From NCBI GenBank assembly GCA_946480485.1, contig CAMLJW010000263.1, positions 1 through 7,402 of the forward strand: a stretch of DNA of 7,402 bases. The letters run 5' to 3'. This DNA comes from an uncultured Streptomyces sp. Its GTDB lineage: Bacteria > Actinomycetota > Actinomycetes > Streptomycetales > Streptomycetaceae. Under the pieces are notes generated by a model. The model made no database searches and was not told the DNA's origin. It saw only the letters and a program-made list of their open reading frames with translations. The position numbers and the translations under genes are program-made. Shown piece by piece: positions 6,576-7,402 of the stretch; position 1 is the stretch's first letter, and every line of letters begins with the position of its first letter.

Positions 6576-7402
6576 ATGAACGCTTCACCTGACGGGCCCG
6601 ACCTGCCTGACAGGAGTGAGGGCCACCAGGAGTCCGTCAGAACGCGAAGCCTGCGCATCGTCCTCGTTGCGTACGCCTGTGACCCGAGCCGGGGTACCGA
6701 GCCGGGCATGGGATGGGCGTGGGCGGAGGCACTCGCGCAACGCGGGCACACCGTGGAGCTGCTGACGTACCCGCACAACGACAACATGCGGCACATCACG
6801 CGGCGACTTGAGGACCTCGGACCGGCAGGCCGCCGTATCACCCCTCATTTCGTCCGAGAACCCACATGTCCCCGATGGGTACGCCTGATGCCAGAACCCG
6901 TGCGCCGTCAGACCTCGCAGTTCGTGCGCTACGACGGCTGGCAGCGCCGTGCGCTGGCGCACGCGCGCCGACACGGACTCGCCCAGGCGGACCTGGTGCA
7001 CCATGTCTCCTACGGCTCCCTGGTGGGCGGCAGCGCGCTGCGGCACCTGGGACCGCCCCTGGTCTTCGGCCCCGTGGGCGGTGGCCAGACAGCTCCCCGC
7101 AGCCACCGCCGCTACTTGGGTTCCGCCTATCGCCAGGAGGCGCTGCGGGAGGTGCTGTGGGTACGTGGCCTCAGCCTGCGCCCCTCGTGCCGGGCCACTG
7201 TCCGTGAGGCCGCCCTCGTGCTCACCACCAACCGTGACACCGCGCGCCGGGCCCGCCTCCTCGGCCGCGCGGACACCCGCATGATGCTGAGCGACGGCGT
7301 ACCCGACGGCCTGGTGGGAAAGTCCGCGGAAGGGGAACCGAAAGGGAAACCTGAAGGGGAACCTGAAGGGGAACCGGAAGGTCACGTCCGCCCGCCGACC
7401 GT
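6576..7402 (+). CDS. GT4-type glycosyltransferase, partial (3' end off the right edge)
   Basis: There are 275 complete codons without a stop, covering the N-terminal acceptor-binding half and the start of the linker of a GT-B fold glycosyltransferase. After a polar N-terminus (1-25) comes a Rossmann strand RIVLVAYACDP (27-37), the loop GTEPGMGWAWAEALAQRGHTV (40-60), LVHHVSYGSLVGG (140-152), PLVFGPVGGG (161-170) and AALVLTTNRDT (212-222). The GTEPGMGW and GPVGGG signatures place it with GT4-like enzymes that build surface glycans. The donor-binding C-terminal domain with the E-x7-E motif lies outside the window. At 252-269 a charged EGEP/KGKP repeat, encoded by 12-bp tandem units, follows MLSDGVPDGLV, where relatives go straight into the second domain. 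Start ATG 6576 has GAGGGG upstream. Donor and acceptor are unknown; xylose is possible given the decarboxylase in the same cluster. Confidence 0.85.
   Translation, partial: MNASPDGPDLPDRSEGHQESVRTRSLRIVLVAYACDPSRGTEPGMGWAWAEALAQRGHTVELLTYPHNDNMRHITRRLEDLGPAGRRITPHFVREPTCPRWVRLMPEPVRRQTSQFVRYDGWQRRALAHARRHGLAQADLVHHVSYGSLVGGSALRHLGPPLVFGPVGGGQTAPRSHRRYLGSAYRQEALREVLWVRGLSLRPSCRATVREAALVLTTNRDTARRARLLGRADTRMMLSDGVPDGLVGKSAEGEPKGKPEGEPEGEPEGHVRPPT
7329..7382 (+). repeat. 12-bp in-frame tandem repeat, about 4.5 copies
   Basis: Units are GAAGGGGAACCG, AAAGGGAAACCT, GAAGGGGAACCT, GAAGGGGAACCG and a partial GAAGGT. The unit is a multiple of three, so copy changes keep the frame; each encodes Glu-Gly-Glu-Pro or Lys-Gly-Lys-Pro. 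Codons GAA, GGG, AAA and CCT dominate, unlike the C/G-ending codons around it, which suggests growth by slippage. Confidence 0.85.

Overview
The window looks like chromosomal DNA from a Streptomyces-like, high-GC actinomycete. Codons almost always end in G or C, long spurious open frames run on both strands, and the proteins match actinobacterial cell-surface polysaccharide families. I see no tRNA, rRNA, CRISPR array or transposase gene.

Layout: a divergent polysaccharide locus is organised around an AT-richer intergenic region at about 3503-3686. Leftward (minus strand), in transcription order, are: a small phosphoglycosyl transferase that would load the first sugar phosphate onto undecaprenyl phosphate (3502-2843); a 136-bp MITE-like element inserted exactly in that gene's stop codon; a possible 24-codon leader ORF (2656-2582); a membrane-anchored DUF4012 protein (2585-717); and a low-molecular-weight protein-tyrosine phosphatase that runs off the left edge (632-<1). 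Rightward (plus strand) are: a UDP-glucuronate decarboxylase / UDP-xylose synthase (3687-4685); a WecG/TagA/CpsF (GT26) glycosyltransferase joined to it by an ATGA overlap (4682-5635); a class I SAM methyltransferase (5645-6457); a perfect 13-bp hairpin (6490-6519); and a GT4-type glycosyltransferase that runs off the right edge (6576->7402).

Inferred joint role: the phosphoglycosyl transferase starts a lipid-linked glycan on the inner face of the membrane. The GT26 and GT4 enzymes extend it, the decarboxylase supplies UDP-xylose as a donor, and the methyltransferase may cap or decorate a sugar. The phosphatase may tune assembly, as such enzymes do in other exopolysaccharide loci. DUF4012 is an extracytoplasmic protein of unknown function that would act at the outer face of the membrane. 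Flippase, polymerase, tyrosine kinase and further transferases are not in the window and would be expected beyond its edges. The glycan itself cannot be named from sequence alone.

The least ordinary features are the MITE-like insertion that swaps one stop codon for another without touching the protein, a 12-bp in-frame tandem repeat coding for an EGEP-type segment in the linker of the GT4 enzyme, and the possible coupled leader ORF in front of the DUF4012 gene.
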